Shown here: one piece after another, positions 8,204-18,158 of the stretch
Position numbering within the stretch: the first letter of the stretch is position 1
Layout of the letters: each line of letters opens with the position of its first letter
NCBI RefSeq assembly: GCF_900113415.1
Contig: NZ_FOPH01000003.1
Span: 62,001 to 126,000, forward strand
DNA: 64,000 nt
DNA from: Oribacterium sp. WCC10
Lineage (GTDB): Bacteria > Bacillota > Clostridia > Lachnospirales > Lachnospiraceae
Reading direction: 5' to 3'
Made by a program: the position numbers and the translations under genes
Notes under the pieces: model-generated
The model's database searches: none
Seen by the model: only the letters and a program-made list of their open reading frames with translations
What the model was told of the DNA's origin: nothing

Positions 8204-9064
8204 ATGCAGGAGGATTACATAACCAAGATTCGTTCGGCATATAATCAATTTACAAAGGCAGAGAAGAAAGTTGCGGATTATATATTGGCTAATCCGAGGC
8301 AAGTACTGTTTATGTCTATTTCAGATCTTGCAGAGGCCTGTGATGTAGGTGATACATCTGTATTCAGATTTTGTAAGACCATGAACGTGAAGGGATATCA
8401 GGAATTCAAGATGATGCTTTCCCTGAGTATGCGTTCCAATGATTCAGGACTTAATGTCACAGAGGACAAGACCATTACCCTTGAAGATGACATAGCCGAG
8501 CTTGCAAAGAAAGTACTGTCTGAAAACATTTCTGCGATACAGGAAACATATTCGCTTATAGACGGTAAGCAGATGACTGAAGCCATGAATGCTCTTACCG
8601 ATGCCAAGCGTATAGTATTTTTCGGAGTAGGAACCTCGATGCTCACAGCTATGAAGGCTATGAATAAGTTTCTGCGTATAGAGCCTAAGGTTGTTTGTAA
8701 CATGGATGCGCATATGCAGCTTATCACTGCGGCTACATTGACAAGTAATGATGTTGCATTGATTTTCTCATATTCAGGTTCAACCAAGGATACTGTAGAA
8801 ATCGCCAAGTCGGCTAAAAAGGCAGGAGCCAGGACAATCGTCATAACCAGATTTACAAAGTCTCAGCTTACTCAGTATGCAGATATACTGTTACTTTGCG
8901 GTGCTAATGAAGGAACTCTTCAGAACGGTTCAACATCAGCAGAGATTTCACAGCTTTTCCTTGTGGATGTCATGTATAGTGAGTATTACCGCAGACATTA
9001 CAAGAAGTGTAAGCCTACCTGGGAAAGGACACGGGATGCAGTTCAGGACAAGAACTACACTTAA
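8204..9064 (+). CDS. MurR/RpiR-family transcriptional regulator
   Basis: A 286-residue sugar-phosphate-sensing regulator. The N-terminal HTH_6 domain covers about 1-77 (FTKAEKKVADYILANP, SISDLAEACDVGDTSVFRFCKTMNVKGYQEFK). A SIS sugar-isomerase-like domain covers about 115-260 (RIVFFGVGTSM, LIFSYSGSTKDTVEIAKSAKKAGA), the part that binds phosphosugars. The conserved SYSGST loop is intact. AGAGGAG precedes the ATG. No sugar-metabolism gene adjoins it, so its target is unknown; it is a single gene between its own promoter and a strong terminator. Confidence 0.9.
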   Translation: MQEDYITKIRSAYNQFTKAEKKVADYILANPRQVLFMSISDLAEACDVGDTSVFRFCKTMNVKGYQEFKMMLSLSMRSNDSGLNVTEDKTITLEDDIAELAKKVLSENISAIQETYSLIDGKQMTEAMNALTDAKRIVFFGVGTSMLTAMKAMNKFLRIEPKVVCNMDAHMQLITAATLTSNDVALIFSYSGSTKDTVEIAKSAKKAGARTIVITRFTKSQLTQYADILLLCGANEGTLQNGSTSAEISQLFLVDVMYSEYYRRHYKKCKPTWERTRDAVQDKNYT

Positions 9065-9144
9065 TTTGTGCGGACGCATTATCGTATAAGCTATTCTGTG
9101 TGTCTTTACGGATTTATGTAAAAAGGATAATGATTTCAACAATA

Positions 9145-9198
9145 AAGCAGATACCGTAGCGGCAATTTTTGATGGAATTGCCGCGGGTATCTGCTTTT
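9145..9198. terminator. Long terminator between convergent RpiR gene and uvrB
   Basis: Outer arms AAGCAGATACC/GGTATCTGCTT and inner arms GCGGCAATT/AATTGCCGC, with T-rich flanks on both strands. The remaining 9199-9366 holds only a small hairpin, CCGTGT/ACACGG (9220-9237). Confidence 0.85.
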
Positions 9199-9366
9199 GG
9201 ATTTGTTGTATGCTTTAGTCCGTGTCATTAAACACGGGAGCCATATATCAATTTTCGAATATTCATAACCGGAGTCATGTATACGGGTTCTCGTTTGCCG
9301 TTTTCTACGCGCTTTGTGCTTTCCTGTGAACCTGTCTATTTGAGTCAGAAATCATATAGATCTTCG

Positions 9367-11361
9367 TTAGCTGTCCTTCTCCATACTTTTCCGAATCTCT
9401 TCGATTCTGTCGCGGTACTTTGCAGCATCCTCAAAGTTAAGCTCCGTAGCTGCGGCACGCATTTTCTTTGTGAGTTCCCTGATAAGCCTGTCAAGTTCCT
9501 GATGAGTCATTGACTCGATATCCTTCTTGATTCCATGCTTATCATCAAGACTTGTGGCCTTGGAGATTGCTATGAGATCGGCAACAGCCTTCCTGATGGT
9601 GGTAGGAGTGATGTTGTGCTCCTTATTGTATTCCATCTGCACCTTTCGGCGGCGTTCTGTTTCTGTGATGGTTCGATTCATGGACTCGGTGATATTATCG
9701 GCATACATGATGACATGTCCTTCGGAATTTCTTGCGGCTCTGCCGACGGTCTGTATAAGTGATGTCTCGGAACGGAGGAAACCCTCTTTATCCGCATCAA
9801 GGATGGCAACAAGGGCTACTTCCGGGATATCAAGTCCTTCTCTCAAAAGGTTTATGCCCACCAGAACATCAAATTTATCAAGACGCATATCTCTGATGAT
9901 TGACGCACGCTCCAGAGTATCAATGTCTGAATGAAGGTATTTGACACGGATATCGGCATCCTTAAGGTATTTGGTCAGATCCTCGGCCATACGCTTAGTG
10001 AGAGTAGTGACAAGTATCTTGCTTTTTCTGGCAATCTCCTTGTGTATCTCAACGATAAGATCATCAATCTGTCCCTTTGTGGGGCGGACATCAATTTCCG
10101 GGTCAAGAAGACCTGTGGGTCTGATGATCTGTTCAGCCCGCAAAAGTTCATGTTCGGCCTCATACTCACCCGGAGTTGCGGAAACGAAAAGCATCTGGTC
10201 GACTTTTTGTTCAAACTCCTCAAAATTCAGCGGACGGTTATCAAGAGCGGAAGGAAGTCTGAAACCGAAATCAACAAGTGTTGTTTTACGGGACAGGTTA
10301 CCGTTATACATACCTCTGACCTGTGGAAGGGTAACATGAGACTCATCAATGATAATGAGATAATCGTCAGGGAAATAATCCATAAGGGTATATGGGGGTT
10401 CACCAGGCTGTGCAAAATTCAGGTGTCTCGTATAGTTTTCGATACCTGAGCAGAAACCGGTTTCCTTAAGCATCTCAACGTCATAGTTTGTTCTTTCGGA
10501 TATGCGCTGAGCTTCGATGAGTTTATCATTATCCTTGAAGTACTGAACTCGGTCTTCAAGTTCCTCCAGTATGTTGCCACATGCGAGATTGAGTTTTTCC
10601 TGTGGGATGACATAGGGACTTGCGGGGAAAATCATGATATGTTCCATCGTTGCATTGGCTTTCCCCGTAAGAGCATTGATGCGAGTGATCCTGTCGATTT
10701 CATCTCCGAAAAATTCTACACGATAAGCTTCTTCACCCTCGCTGGCAGGAAATACATCTACAACATCGCCCATGACACGGAAAGTTCCCCGCTTAAAGTC
10801 CATATCATTACGATTGTACTGAATGTTTATGAGCTGTCTTATGAACTGATCCCTGTCCTTTTGCATGCCGGGGCGAAGAGAGATAGCCATGTTGAGGTAT
10901 TCCGTAGGTGCACCCAACCCGTAAATGCATGAAACAGATGAAACCACTATAACATCGTCACGTTCTGAGAGCGAAGCCATGGCTGAGTTTCTGAGCTTAT
11001 CTATCTCATCGTTAATGTCGGAATCTTTTTCGATATATGTGTCTGTTGAAGGCACATAGGCCTCAGGCTGGTAGTAGTCGTAGTATGAAACGAAATACTC
11101 TACTGCATTTTCAGGAAAGAACTCTTTCATCTCTGAGTACAGCTGGGCTGCAAGCGTTTTGTTGTGGGAGATGATAAGAGTGGGCTTTTTAACAGCCTGT
11201 ATGACATTGGCCATGGTGAATGTTTTACCTGAACCTGTAACACCAAGAAGTGTTTCGAACTGATTTCCTTCTTTAAAACCTGCCACCAGAAGGTCGATGG
11301 CGTGCGGCTGGTCGCCGGTAGGCTGATAGTCTGAATGTAGTTTAAATTCGTGATGTTCCAT
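9367..11361 (-). CDS. uvrB: UvrABC excinuclease subunit B
   Basis: The damage-verification helicase of nucleotide excision repair; it is loaded by UvrA and then binds UvrC. Full length at 664 residues. Walker A GVTGSGKT is at 40-47. The beta-hairpin segment [25 protein letters not shown], which probes the DNA, is at about 89-113. Helicase motifs include IIIDESH, the AARNSEGHV region with the arginine finger, and [19 protein letters not shown]-terminal UVR domain (about 625-660) contacts UvrC. AAAAGGAT precedes the start. No uvrA or uvrC lies in the window. It is divergent from leuB across 335 bases. Confidence 0.97.
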   Translation of the reverse strand: MEHHEFKLHSDYQPTGDQPHAIDLLVAGFKEGNQFETLLGVTGSGKTFTMANVIQAVKKPTLIISHNKTLAAQLYSEMKEFFPENAVEYFVSYYDYYQPEAYVPSTDTYIEKDSDINDEIDKLRNSAMASLSERDDVIVVSSVSCIYGLGAPTEYLNMAISLRPGMQKDRDQFIRQLINIQYNRNDMDFKRGTFRVMGDVVDVFPASEGEEAYRVEFFGDEIDRITRINALTGKANATMEHIMIFPASPYVIPQEKLNLACGNILEELEDRVQYFKDNDKLIEAQRISERTNYDVEMLKETGFCSGIENYTRHLNFAQPGEPPYTLMDYFPDDYLIIIDESHVTLPQVRGMYNGNLSRKTTLVDFGFRLPSALDNRPLNFEEFEQKVDQMLFVSATPGEYEAEHELLRAEQIIRPTGLLDPEIDVRPTKGQIDDLIVEIHKEIARKSKILVTTLTKRMAEDLTKYLKDADIRVKYLHSDIDTLERASIIRDMRLDKFDVLVGINLLREGLDIPEVALVAILDADKEGFLRSETSLIQTVGRAARNSEGHVIMYADNITESMNRTITETERRRKVQMEYNKEHNITPTTIRKAVADLIAISKATSLDDKHGIKKDIESMTHQELDRLIRELTKKMRAAATELNFEDAAKYRDRIEEIRKSMEKDS

Positions 11362-11575
11362 AAATGTATCCTTTTTAATCAGTGTTTACCTAAAAAGCTT
11401 TGGATCAGTGGAAAGTTTGAGACATTATAAATCAACGTTGCCGGATGGCAGAATGCTGCCGGATCCTCATCAGAGTATATCACACATGCATTTTCGTATA
11501 TATAGCGTATAAGTTCAATGTTTTTATAGAATGACTTTCATTGAAAAGGTGATATCAGTCATAGCGTAAATATAT

Positions 11576-11606
11576 TTGTGCTATCGGAATGGAACTGTAA
11601 TATAAT
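11576..11606 (+). promoter_or_regulatory. Probable leuB promoter
   Basis: A perfect TATAAT (11601-11606) has TTGTGC 19 bp upstream, a slightly long spacer. The rest of 11362-11640 shows no further element I can name. Confidence 0.5.
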
Positions 11607-11640
11607 ATTTGTATAAGTTATGACGTGCTGTGCATCATAA

Positions 11641-11667
11641 GTGAGTGGCGGATACATTTTCACTCAC
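11641..11667 (+). repeat. Module A palindromic repeat, leuB leader
   Basis: Starts GTGAGTGGCGGATAC and ends TTTTCACTCAC, about 30 bases before the leuB start. It is a moderately degenerate copy of the family whose ideal arms are GTGAGTGNCAAA and TTTGACACTCAC around TACT. Confidence 0.75.
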
Positions 11668-11696
11668 ATCATTACGTATGATATGGAGGATATAGA

Positions 11697-12794
11697 ATGA
11701 ACGTGAAGATCACGACCATACCCGGAGATGGCATAGGACCGGAAATCGTCAGAGAAGCAGTTAAGGTTCTCAATAAAGTCGGCGAAGTATTCGGACATGA
11801 GTTTACATTTGAAGAGGTACTTATGGGTGGATGCTCCATAGATGCCTACGGTGTTCCGCTAACCGATGAAACAATTGAAAAGTGTAAGGCTGCTCAGGCT
11901 GTTCTCATGGGTTCCATCGGAGGAAAAGTAGGTCAGTCAAAGTGGTACGAGCTTCCCCCCGAAAAGAGACCGGAGGCAGGACTTCTGAAGCTTCGTAAGT
12001 CACTGGGTCTGTTCTGTAATCTCAGACCTGCACATTTGTATCCTGAACTTAAGAAAGCCTGCCCGCTTCGTGAGTCTATAGCAGAGCAGGGCTTTGATGT
12101 AATGATGGTAAGAGAGCTTACGGGTGGTCTGTATTTTGGTGCCAGAAAAACCGAGATTGTGGACGGAGAAGAGGTCGCCATCGACACACTTGAGTACCAC
12201 GACTATGAGATCAGACGTATAGCCAAAAAGGCATTTGAGATTGCCATGAAGCGCGGCAGGAAGCTTACTTCCGTGGATAAGGCCAATGTTCTGGATTCTT
12301 CCAGATTGTGGAGAAAGATTTTTGCAGAGGTTTCGGCTGATTACCCTGAAGTTCAGCTTGAGAATGCATTAGTGGATTCCACAGCCATGCAGCTTGTAAG
12401 AAATCCCGGACAGTTTGATGTGGTAGCTACCGAAAATATGTTCGGAGACATTCTTTCTGATGAAATGGCTGAGATTGCTGGTTCCCTCGGAATGCTTCCG
12501 TCGGCCTCTCTCCGTGAAGACAGCTTTGGACTCTATGAGCCTTCAGGTGGCTCTGCTCCCGATATTGCAGGGATGAATATCGCCAATCCTCTTGCGACTA
12601 TACTGAGTGCAGCCATGCTTCTGAGATATTCACTTAATCTTACAGATGAGGCAGATGCGATTGAAAATGCTGTTTCATCGGCACTTGCTCAGGGCTTCCG
12701 CACAGGTGATATCATGGATGAAGATGAAAACGGGCTTACAAGACTTCATACGGATGAGATGGGTGACAAGATAGCTGAACTTATCAGAAAATAA
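11697..12794 (+). CDS. leuB: 3-isopropylmalate dehydrogenase
   Basis: Oxidatively decarboxylates 3-isopropylmalate with NAD in leucine synthesis. The 365-residue product has the family start (TIPGDGIGPEIV), the substrate loop GLFCNLRPAHLYPEL with the conserved arginine, RELTGGLYFGARK, VDKANVLDSSRLWRK, and the metal/NAD segment ENMFGDILSDEMAEIAGSLGMLPSASL. GGAGG lies about 9 bases before the ATG. leuA, leuC and leuD are not nearby, so leuB is separated from the rest of the pathway. A serC gene follows after a 310-base gap, hinting at an amino-acid synthesis neighbourhood rather than a leu operon. Confidence 0.95.
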   Translation: MNVKITTIPGDGIGPEIVREAVKVLNKVGEVFGHEFTFEEVLMGGCSIDAYGVPLTDETIEKCKAAQAVLMGSIGGKVGQSKWYELPPEKRPEAGLLKLRKSLGLFCNLRPAHLYPELKKACPLRESIAEQGFDVMMVRELTGGLYFGARKTEIVDGEEVAIDTLEYHDYEIRRIAKKAFEIAMKRGRKLTSVDKANVLDSSRLWRKIFAEVSADYPEVQLENALVDSTAMQLVRNPGQFDVVATENMFGDILSDEMAEIAGSLGMLPSASLREDSFGLYEPSGGSAPDIAGMNIANPLATILSAAMLLRYSLNLTDEADAIENAVSSALAQGFRTGDIMDEDENGLTRLHTDEMGDKIAELIRK

Positions 12795-12999
12795 TAGGAT
12801 TTTCATAAGATCAGCACTGACCGAAGCAAAGATTGTTTGCGTAAATATACATAAAAATATTTTATATATACGATAAAGCATAATGGTGCTATAGTATGCA
12901 CATATCCGAAAGAAATCATTCAAGAAACATAATATAACCCATTGTTATATTGATTATATCGGATTCTTAAAATTTATGATGCTTCGAGACATATTTCAC

Positions 13000-13067
13000 A
13001 GGTGGGCTTCACATAACCTGTGTGTGCCACACATCATCAGTGAGTGGTAAATACTTTTGACACTCAC
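13000..13067 (+). repeat. Module A palindromic repeat with adjoining hairpin, serC leader
   Basis: CACAGG/CCTGTG pair across about 13001-13022. Then a near-ideal module A runs from 13040 to 13067, with arms GTGAGTGGTAAA and TTTGACACTCAC. It ends about 25 bases before the serC ribosome site. The gap 12795-12999 is A+T rich, with weak promoter-like boxes near 12950 only. Confidence 0.8.
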
Positions 13068-13104
13068 GTCATATCAATATATATATTCAAAGGAGTAATG
13101 GAAA

Positions 13105-14184
13105 ATGAGCAGAGTTTACAATTTCAGCGCCGGACCTGCAGTTTTACCTGAAGAGGTCTTGAGAACATGTGCAGCAGAGATGCTTGATTATAAGGGATCA
13201 GGCATGTCGGTTATGGAGATGTCCCATCGTTCCAAAGACTATCAGAACATTATAGATACAGCTGAAGCTGATTTTCGTGAGCTCCTTCAGGTTCCTGATA
13301 ACTATAGGGTTCTTTTCCTTCAGGGTGGCGGCAACACACAGTTTGCTATGGTACCCATGAACCTCATGAAAAACAGAGTTGCAGATTACATCGTTACAGG
13401 ACAGTGGGCAAAGAAAGCAGCCAAGGAAGCAGAGATGTATGGCAAGGTTAATGTCATCGCAAGTTCGGCAGACAAGACATTTTCATACATTCCGGATCTT
13501 ACGAATCTTCAGATCGATGATGATGCAGATTATGTTTATATTTGCCAGAACAATACAATCTACGGAACTACTATTAAGGAACTTCCTGATACCAAGGGAA
13601 AACCGCTGGTTTCAGATGTTTCATCAATGTTTTTGAGTGAGCCTATGGATGTTTCAAAGTATGGCGTGCTTTGGGGCGGTGTTCAGAAGAATGTGGGACC
13701 TGCAGGTGTTACCATCGTTGTTATCCGTGATGACCTCATCACAGAGGATGTTCTTCCGGGTACACCAACCATGCTTCGGTACAAGACTCATGCTGACAAT
13801 AAGTCACTTTACAATACACCTCCATGCTACAACATTTATGTATGCGGACTTGTATTTAAGTGGCTGAAGGAGATGGGCGGACTTTCTGTTATGAAGGAGA
13901 GAAATGAAGAGAAGGCAAAGATTCTCTATGATTTCCTCGACAGTTCAAAGATGTTTAAGGGAACAGTGGTTCCTAGGGACAGATCACTTATGAATGTTCC
14001 TTTCATTACAGGCAACGAAGAACTTGATAAGAAGTTCATCGCAGAGGCATCGGCAGCAGGCTTCAAGAACTTAAAGGGTCATCGTACAGTAGGCGGAATG
14101 AGAGCTTCCATCTACAATGCTATGCCTAAGGAAGGCGTTGAGAAGCTTGTTCAGTTCATGGATGATTTTGAGAAGAATAACTGA
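13105..14184 (+). CDS. serC: Phosphoserine aminotransferase
   Basis: A PLP enzyme converting 3-phosphohydroxypyruvate to phosphoserine (serine synthesis; also used for pyridoxal phosphate synthesis in some bacteria). The 359-residue length is standard. Features: YNFSAGPAVLPEEVL at the N-terminus, FLQGGGNTQFAMVPMN, and the PLP lysine in LWGGVQKNVGPAG (about residue 196). SLYNTPPCYNIYV and the C-terminal HRTVGGMRASIYNAMP are also present. AGGAG lies 9-13 bases before the ATG. The next gene is serA, the preceding enzyme of the pathway, so the two probably form one transcript interrupted only by a repeat. Confidence 0.96.
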   Translation: MSRVYNFSAGPAVLPEEVLRTCAAEMLDYKGSGMSVMEMSHRSKDYQNIIDTAEADFRELLQVPDNYRVLFLQGGGNTQFAMVPMNLMKNRVADYIVTGQWAKKAAKEAEMYGKVNVIASSADKTFSYIPDLTNLQIDDDADYVYICQNNTIYGTTIKELPDTKGKPLVSDVSSMFLSEPMDVSKYGVLWGGVQKNVGPAGVTIVVIRDDLITEDVLPGTPTMLRYKTHADNKSLYNTPPCYNIYVCGLVFKWLKEMGGLSVMKERNEEKAKILYDFLDSSKMFKGTVVPRDRSLMNVPFITGNEELDKKFIAEASAAGFKNLKGHRTVGGMRASIYNAMPKEGVEKLVQFMDDFEKNN

Positions 14185-14188
14185 TCCA

Positions 14189-14254
14189 GGGACATAAAGT
14201 GCCAAATCACGTGCAGGGCATCATTAGTGGGTGACAAATACTTTGGACATCTAC
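14189..14254 (+). repeat. Hybrid module B + module A repeat between serC and serA
   Basis: GGGACATAAAGTGCCAAATC begins a truncated, inverted module B half. CATCATTA then joins it to a degraded module A (GTGGGTGACAAATACTTTGG, ending CATCTAC). The copy stops just before the serA ribosome binding site. Confidence 0.65.
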
Positions 14255-14295
14255 ATCATAAGAAGGAGGCCGCGGAGATTTTTCCGCATTATAGT

Positions 14296-15465
14296 ATGAA
14301 AGATCGTGAAATTTTTTGCTTAAATAATATAAGCCGCGTGGGAACAACAAAGTTCCGTAAAGGCTATACACTTGTAGATACTATTGAGAATGCAGCAGGC
14401 GTGCTTGTCCGTTCTGCAGATATGAAGGAGATGGATTTCCCAAAGACTCTTCGTGCCATCGGACGTGCAGGTGCCGGAGTTAACAATATTCCTCTTGAAA
14501 AGTGTGCAGAGCAGGGCATAGTTGTATTCAATACACCGGGTGCCAATGCCAATGCCGTTAAGGAGCTGGTTATCGCCGGTCTCATGCTTGCAAGCCGTGA
14601 TGTTGTGGGCGGTGCAGCCTGGATAAAGGAAAATGCAGCTGACCCTGACATTGCCAAGAAGGCTGAAAAGGCCAAGAAGAATTTTGCAGGTACAGAGATC
14701 AAGGGGAAGAAGCTCGGTGTTATCGGACTTGGTGCTATCGGTGTTCTTGTTGCCAATGCGGCAGTTGAACTTGGAATGGATGTTTACGGATATGATCCGT
14801 ATCTTTCTGTTAATTCCGCATGGAAACTCAGTCAGAAGGTTCATCATGCGGCTGTAGTTGATGAGATTTATGAGAAATCAGATTATATCACTGTGCATGT
14901 TCCGGCACTTGATTCAACAAAGGGAATGATCAACAGAGATTCCATCAGCAGAATGAAGGACGGAGTTCATATTCTTAATTTCGCAAGAGACGTTCTTGTC
15001 AATGATGATGATATGGCAGCGGCATTGGCCAGGGGCAAAGTGAAAACCTACGTAACAGATTTCCCTAATACAAAGTCCGCCAATATGCAGGGAGCACTTG
15101 TACTTCCTCATCTTGGAGCTTCAACAGAGGAAGCCGAGGATAATTGTGCTGTTATGGCTGTGGAGCAGGTTCAGGACTATCTTGATAACGGTAATATCCA
15201 TAATTCAGTTAATTTCCCTGAGACGGATATGGGCGTTTGTCAGAGCGGCGGACGAATCGCTATACTTCACAGAAATATCCCTAACATGCTTGGACAGATC
15301 ACCAAGGCACTTGGTGATGCCGGAATAAACATTGACGGACTTCAGAATAAGTCAAAGGGGAATTACGCATATACCCTTATGGATATCGACCAGCATCTTA
15401 ATGAGGATGGTATGGAGAATCTTGGACATATCGACGGTATTCTCAGAGTTCGCAAAGTGAAATAA
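14296..15465 (+). CDS. serA: D-3-phosphoglycerate dehydrogenase with ACT domain
   Basis: First enzyme of the phosphorylated serine pathway. With ATG 14296 the product is 389 residues, the short SerA class. Substrate domain: FCLNNISRVG, GRAGAGVNNIP. NAD domain: GVIGLGAIGVLVANAA (GxGxxG), VTDFPN and LPHLGASTEEAEDNCA. An ACT regulatory domain ends the protein (about 315-389), where serine feedback is expected. The start is uncertain. AGGAGG at 14263-14268 is 27 bases before the ATG, with a GCGGA/TCCGC hairpin between, while an in-frame ATT (14277) sits at ideal distance. A GTG at 14227 lies inside a repeat and is unlikely. Confidence 0.93.
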   Translation: MKDREIFCLNNISRVGTTKFRKGYTLVDTIENAAGVLVRSADMKEMDFPKTLRAIGRAGAGVNNIPLEKCAEQGIVVFNTPGANANAVKELVIAGLMLASRDVVGGAAWIKENAADPDIAKKAEKAKKNFAGTEIKGKKLGVIGLGAIGVLVANAAVELGMDVYGYDPYLSVNSAWKLSQKVHHAAVVDEIYEKSDYITVHVPALDSTKGMINRDSISRMKDGVHILNFARDVLVNDDDMAAALARGKVKTYVTDFPNTKSANMQGALVLPHLGASTEEAEDNCAVMAVEQVQDYLDNGNIHNSVNFPETDMGVCQSGGRIAILHRNIPNMLGQITKALGDAGINIDGLQNKSKGNYAYTLMDIDQHLNEDGMENLGHIDGILRVRKVK

Positions 15466-15473
15466 ACTAATAT

Positions 15474-15604
15474 GATGTAAGGGCAAAAGACTCAAATCAC
15501 GTGCTTGCACGTTGATTTGAGTCTTTATGACCCGCCCGAACAAGAATAACGTAGTCATTTTGCACAGCAAAAGGACGTGAGTAACAAATGCTTTTGACAC
15601 TCAC
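15474..15604 (+). repeat. Composite repeat: module B followed by module A, after serA
   Basis: Module B (15474-15537) opens GATGTAAGGGCAAAAGACTC and closes TTTATGACCCGCCC. It forms a 13-bp hairpin, AAGACTCAAATCA/TGATTTGAGTCTT, over a CGTGCTTGCACG apex. After about 40 bases with TTTTGC/GCAAAA, module A (15577-15604) has arms GTGAGTAACAAA and TTTTGACACTCAC. Module B may act as the serA terminator, but only TCTTTAT follows the stem. Confidence 0.8.
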
Positions 15605-15626
15605 GTTCTTATATATTTCCTTATCA

Positions 15627-15705
15627 GGGGGCGGTTCTCGAAAAAGAATCGTCCCCGATGTTTTTGAACCGTCCGGATGGCATTTGTGCCATGCCATATG
15701 AAGCA
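15627..15705 (+). other. Two hairpins upstream of the pyrophosphatase gene
   Basis: GGGGGCGGTTCT pairs with AGAATCGTCCCC (15627-15656). A second hairpin pairs TCCGGATGG with CATCCGGA (about 15670-15712). No named riboswitch is recognised. From 15713 to 15882 there is only a TATACT (15778-15783) without a good -35. Confidence 0.5.
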
Positions 15706-15882
15706 TCCGGAAGACCAGTTTATCATCTTTTAATACATGCTCAGTCATTTAAAATGGGAATCTTTTCACAGGTCAGTTATACTAAAGGTGAAAAGAAATA
15801 TATTGAGTGTATGTTGATATTTCGATATTTATGAAGGACTTTAATAGCAGGTTTGCTATGCGATTCAAAGGAGGATCAGAAG

Positions 15883-17877
15883 ATGATGACATTTGATGTA
15901 TTAATGTATCTGGCTCCGGTTCTTGGCGTTTGTGCTCTGATTTTTGCAGGCTTTCAGTCCGGCCGAATCGTCGGTGCCGATGAAGGAAATGACCGGATGA
16001 AAGAAATCGCAGGCGCAATATCTGAAGGAGCGCATGCTTTTTTGCTTGCTGAGTATCGCATCCTGATTTTGTTTGTTGCTGTACTGTTTGTGCTTATCGG
16101 CGCAGGGATAGGTTCCTGGGTGACGGCGGTATGTTTTCTTGCCGGAGCATTTTTCTCGACGTTGGCGGGATATTTTGGCATGACCATAGCTACCAGGGCC
16201 AATGTTCGTACCGCCAATGCTGCTATGACTAAGGGCATGAGTTCTGCTCTTCAGATTGCATTTGCTGGTGGTTCAGTCATGGGAATGTGCGTGGCAGGTT
16301 TTGGTGTTCTGGGAGTATCGCTCATTTATATCATTACAAGGGATGTTTCGGTGCTTTCCGGATTTTCACTGGGGGCCAGTTCCATTGCGTTGTTTGCCCG
16401 TGTGGGAGGAGGTATCTATACTAAAGCCGCCGATGTTGGAGCTGATCTTGTGGGGAAGGTTGAAGCGGGTATACCCGAGGATGATCCGAGAAATCCTGCT
16501 GTTATTGCCGATAATGTAGGCGATAATGTAGGCGATGTTGCCGGTATGGGTGCTGATCTCTTCGAATCCTATGTGGGTGCACTTGTCTCTGCTCTTACTC
16601 TCGGAGTGGTGTCATATGTGGATGGGAATGGCGTTGTTTATCCGCTTATGATTGCAGGCTTTGGACTTGCGGCAGCCATCGTTGGCTCCCTGTTTGTGGG
16701 CGGCGGTGATGATACAAATCCTCATAAGGCATTGAATAAAGCGAGTTATATTGCGAGTGCCGTTGTTCTTGTTGTGGCAGTTCTTTTCAGTATTATTTCC
16801 TTTGGAAGTATTATGGCTGCAATACCGGTTATAGCAGGTCTCGTGGTAGGAGTTCTAATCGGTACGGTTACCGAATTCTATACATCTGGTGATTATCATC
16901 CTGTTAAGGAGATTGCGAAGGAGTCTGAGACAGGTGCCGGAACAAACATTATCTCCGGTCTTGCAGTTGGCATGAGATCCACAGCAGTCCCCATCCTTCT
17001 TATCTGTATTGGCATATTTATTGCATACAGTACCATGGGACTCTATGGGATAGCTCTTGCCGCAGTAGGCATGCTAAGCACAACTGGAGTGACAGTCGCT
17101 GTTGATGCCTATGGACCTATAGCGGATAATGCCGGCGGAATTGCCGAAATGTCCGGACTTGATGAATCTGTCCGTGAGATCAATGACAAGCTTGATGCAG
17201 TCGGAAACACAACTGCAGCCATGGGAAAAGGTTTTGCAATAGGTTCTGCCGCACTTACGGCGCTGGCTCTCTTTGTTTCCTATGCGGATTCTGTGAAGCT
17301 TGAAAGTATCAATATTCTCGATACAAGAGTTACCATAGGACTTCTGATAGGAGGGATGCTTCCGTTCATATTCAGTGCATTTACTATGAATTCCGTTTCA
17401 AAGGCAGCCTATTCAATGATTGAAGAGGTTCGACGCCAGTTCCATGAGGATCCCGGTATCATGGCGGGAACATCAAGACCGGACTATAAGTCATGTGTTG
17501 GTATATCGACTACAGCGGCTCTCAGAGAAATGATCATTCCTGGAATACTGGCTGTGGCGGCACCGCTTTTGACCGGAGTTTTACTCGGGGCGGAATCACT
17601 TGGAGGACTTCTTGCAGGATCTCTTGTATCAGGTGTCATGCTTGCGATATTCATGTCCAATTCAGGTGGTGCATGGGATAATGCAAAGAAATATATAGAA
17701 AACGGAAACAATGGAGGAAAAGGCTCTGAGGCCCATAAGGCTGCGGTTGTCGGAGATACGGTGGGTGATCCGTTTAAGGATACATCGGGACCATCCATAA
17801 ACATCCTTATCAAACTGATGACGGTCATTTCCCTGGTATTTGCACCATTGTTCCTGTCAATCGGCGGAGTTATATAA
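15883..17877 (+). CDS. hppA: Membrane-bound ion-pumping pyrophosphatase, K+-dependent type
   Basis: An integral membrane enzyme that couples pyrophosphate hydrolysis to Na+ or H+ export. 664 residues, with about 16 hydrophobic segments expected for the family. The signature [11 protein letters not shown] is at about 185, followed by DNVGDNVGD. Motif [10 protein letters not shown] at about 441 has Ala where K+-independent enzymes have Lys, which marks the K+-dependent class; Na+ versus H+ specificity is not decided here. The C-terminal [15 protein letters not shown] is the third acidic motif. I chose ATG 15883 since AAAGGAGG (15867-15874) lies 8 bases upstream; the hydrophobic N-terminus starts there. 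Confidence 0.95.
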   Translation: MMTFDVLMYLAPVLGVCALIFAGFQSGRIVGADEGNDRMKEIAGAISEGAHAFLLAEYRILILFVAVLFVLIGAGIGSWVTAVCFLAGAFFSTLAGYFGMTIATRANVRTANAAMTKGMSSALQIAFAGGSVMGMCVAGFGVLGVSLIYIITRDVSVLSGFSLGASSIALFARVGGGIYTKAADVGADLVGKVEAGIPEDDPRNPAVIADNVGDNVGDVAGMGADLFESYVGALVSALTLGVVSYVDGNGVVYPLMIAGFGLAAAIVGSLFVGGGDDTNPHKALNKASYIASAVVLVVAVLFSIISFGSIMAAIPVIAGLVVGVLIGTVTEFYTSGDYHPVKEIAKESETGAGTNIISGLAVGMRSTAVPILLICIGIFIAYSTMGLYGIALAAVGMLSTTGVTVAVDAYGPIADNAGGIAEMSGLDESVREINDKLDAVGNTTAAMGKGFAIGSAALTALALFVSYADSVKLESINILDTRVTIGLLIGGMLPFIFSAFTMNSVSKAAYSMIEEVRRQFHEDPGIMAGTSRPDYKSCVGISTTAALREMIIPGILAVAAPLLTGVLLGAESLGGLLAGSLVSGVMLAIFMSNSGGAWDNAKKYIENGNNGGKGSEAHKAAVVGDTVGDPFKDTSGPSINILIKLMTVISLVFAPLFLSIGGVI

Positions 17878-17927
17878 TGTCTTATGATGTGAGAATTGAA
17901 GTCGATATCAGATCGATGTATTTCAAA

Positions 17928-17970
17928 AAGATCTTCCACTTTCGTATTTTGCGTAAGTGGAAGATTTAAT
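17928..17970 (+). terminator. Terminator after hppA
   Basis: TCTTCCACTT (17932-17941) pairs with AAGTGGAAGA (17955-17964), flanked by A-rich and T-rich runs. Confidence 0.75.
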
Positions 17971-18045
17971 TTATGATAAGATTTATACGGAAATCTTCCC
18001 CGGTGAAAGAAAGTTTCCGTTATTTCTTTAATTACGTTTAAGTTT

Positions 18046-18128
18046 GATGTAAGGTTCAAAAGTACAACACTATGATTTGTGTTAGTTTATGACCTTTATC
18101 ATCAAGGGTGTCAAATATCTTTGATGCT
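18046..18128 (+). repeat. Composite module B + degenerate module A, before the DUF1015 gene
   Basis: GATGTAAGGTTCAAAAGTAC opens and TTTATGACC closes the B part (18046-18094). ATCATCAA links it to a weak module A (GGGTGTCAAATATCTTTGA). The order matches the copy at 15474-15604. Confidence 0.65.
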
Positions 18129-18158
18129 TGTATCTGAATATTTGTCTGGAGGTAATAT

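Noticed and set aside
9931-10449. 172-codon plus-strand frame inside uvrB
   Set aside because: Antisense shadow of UvrB, no start signals.
14227-14295. GTG start for serA giving 23 extra residues
   Set aside because: The GTG lies inside a module A repeat, has no ribosome site, and the extra residues do not resemble SerA.
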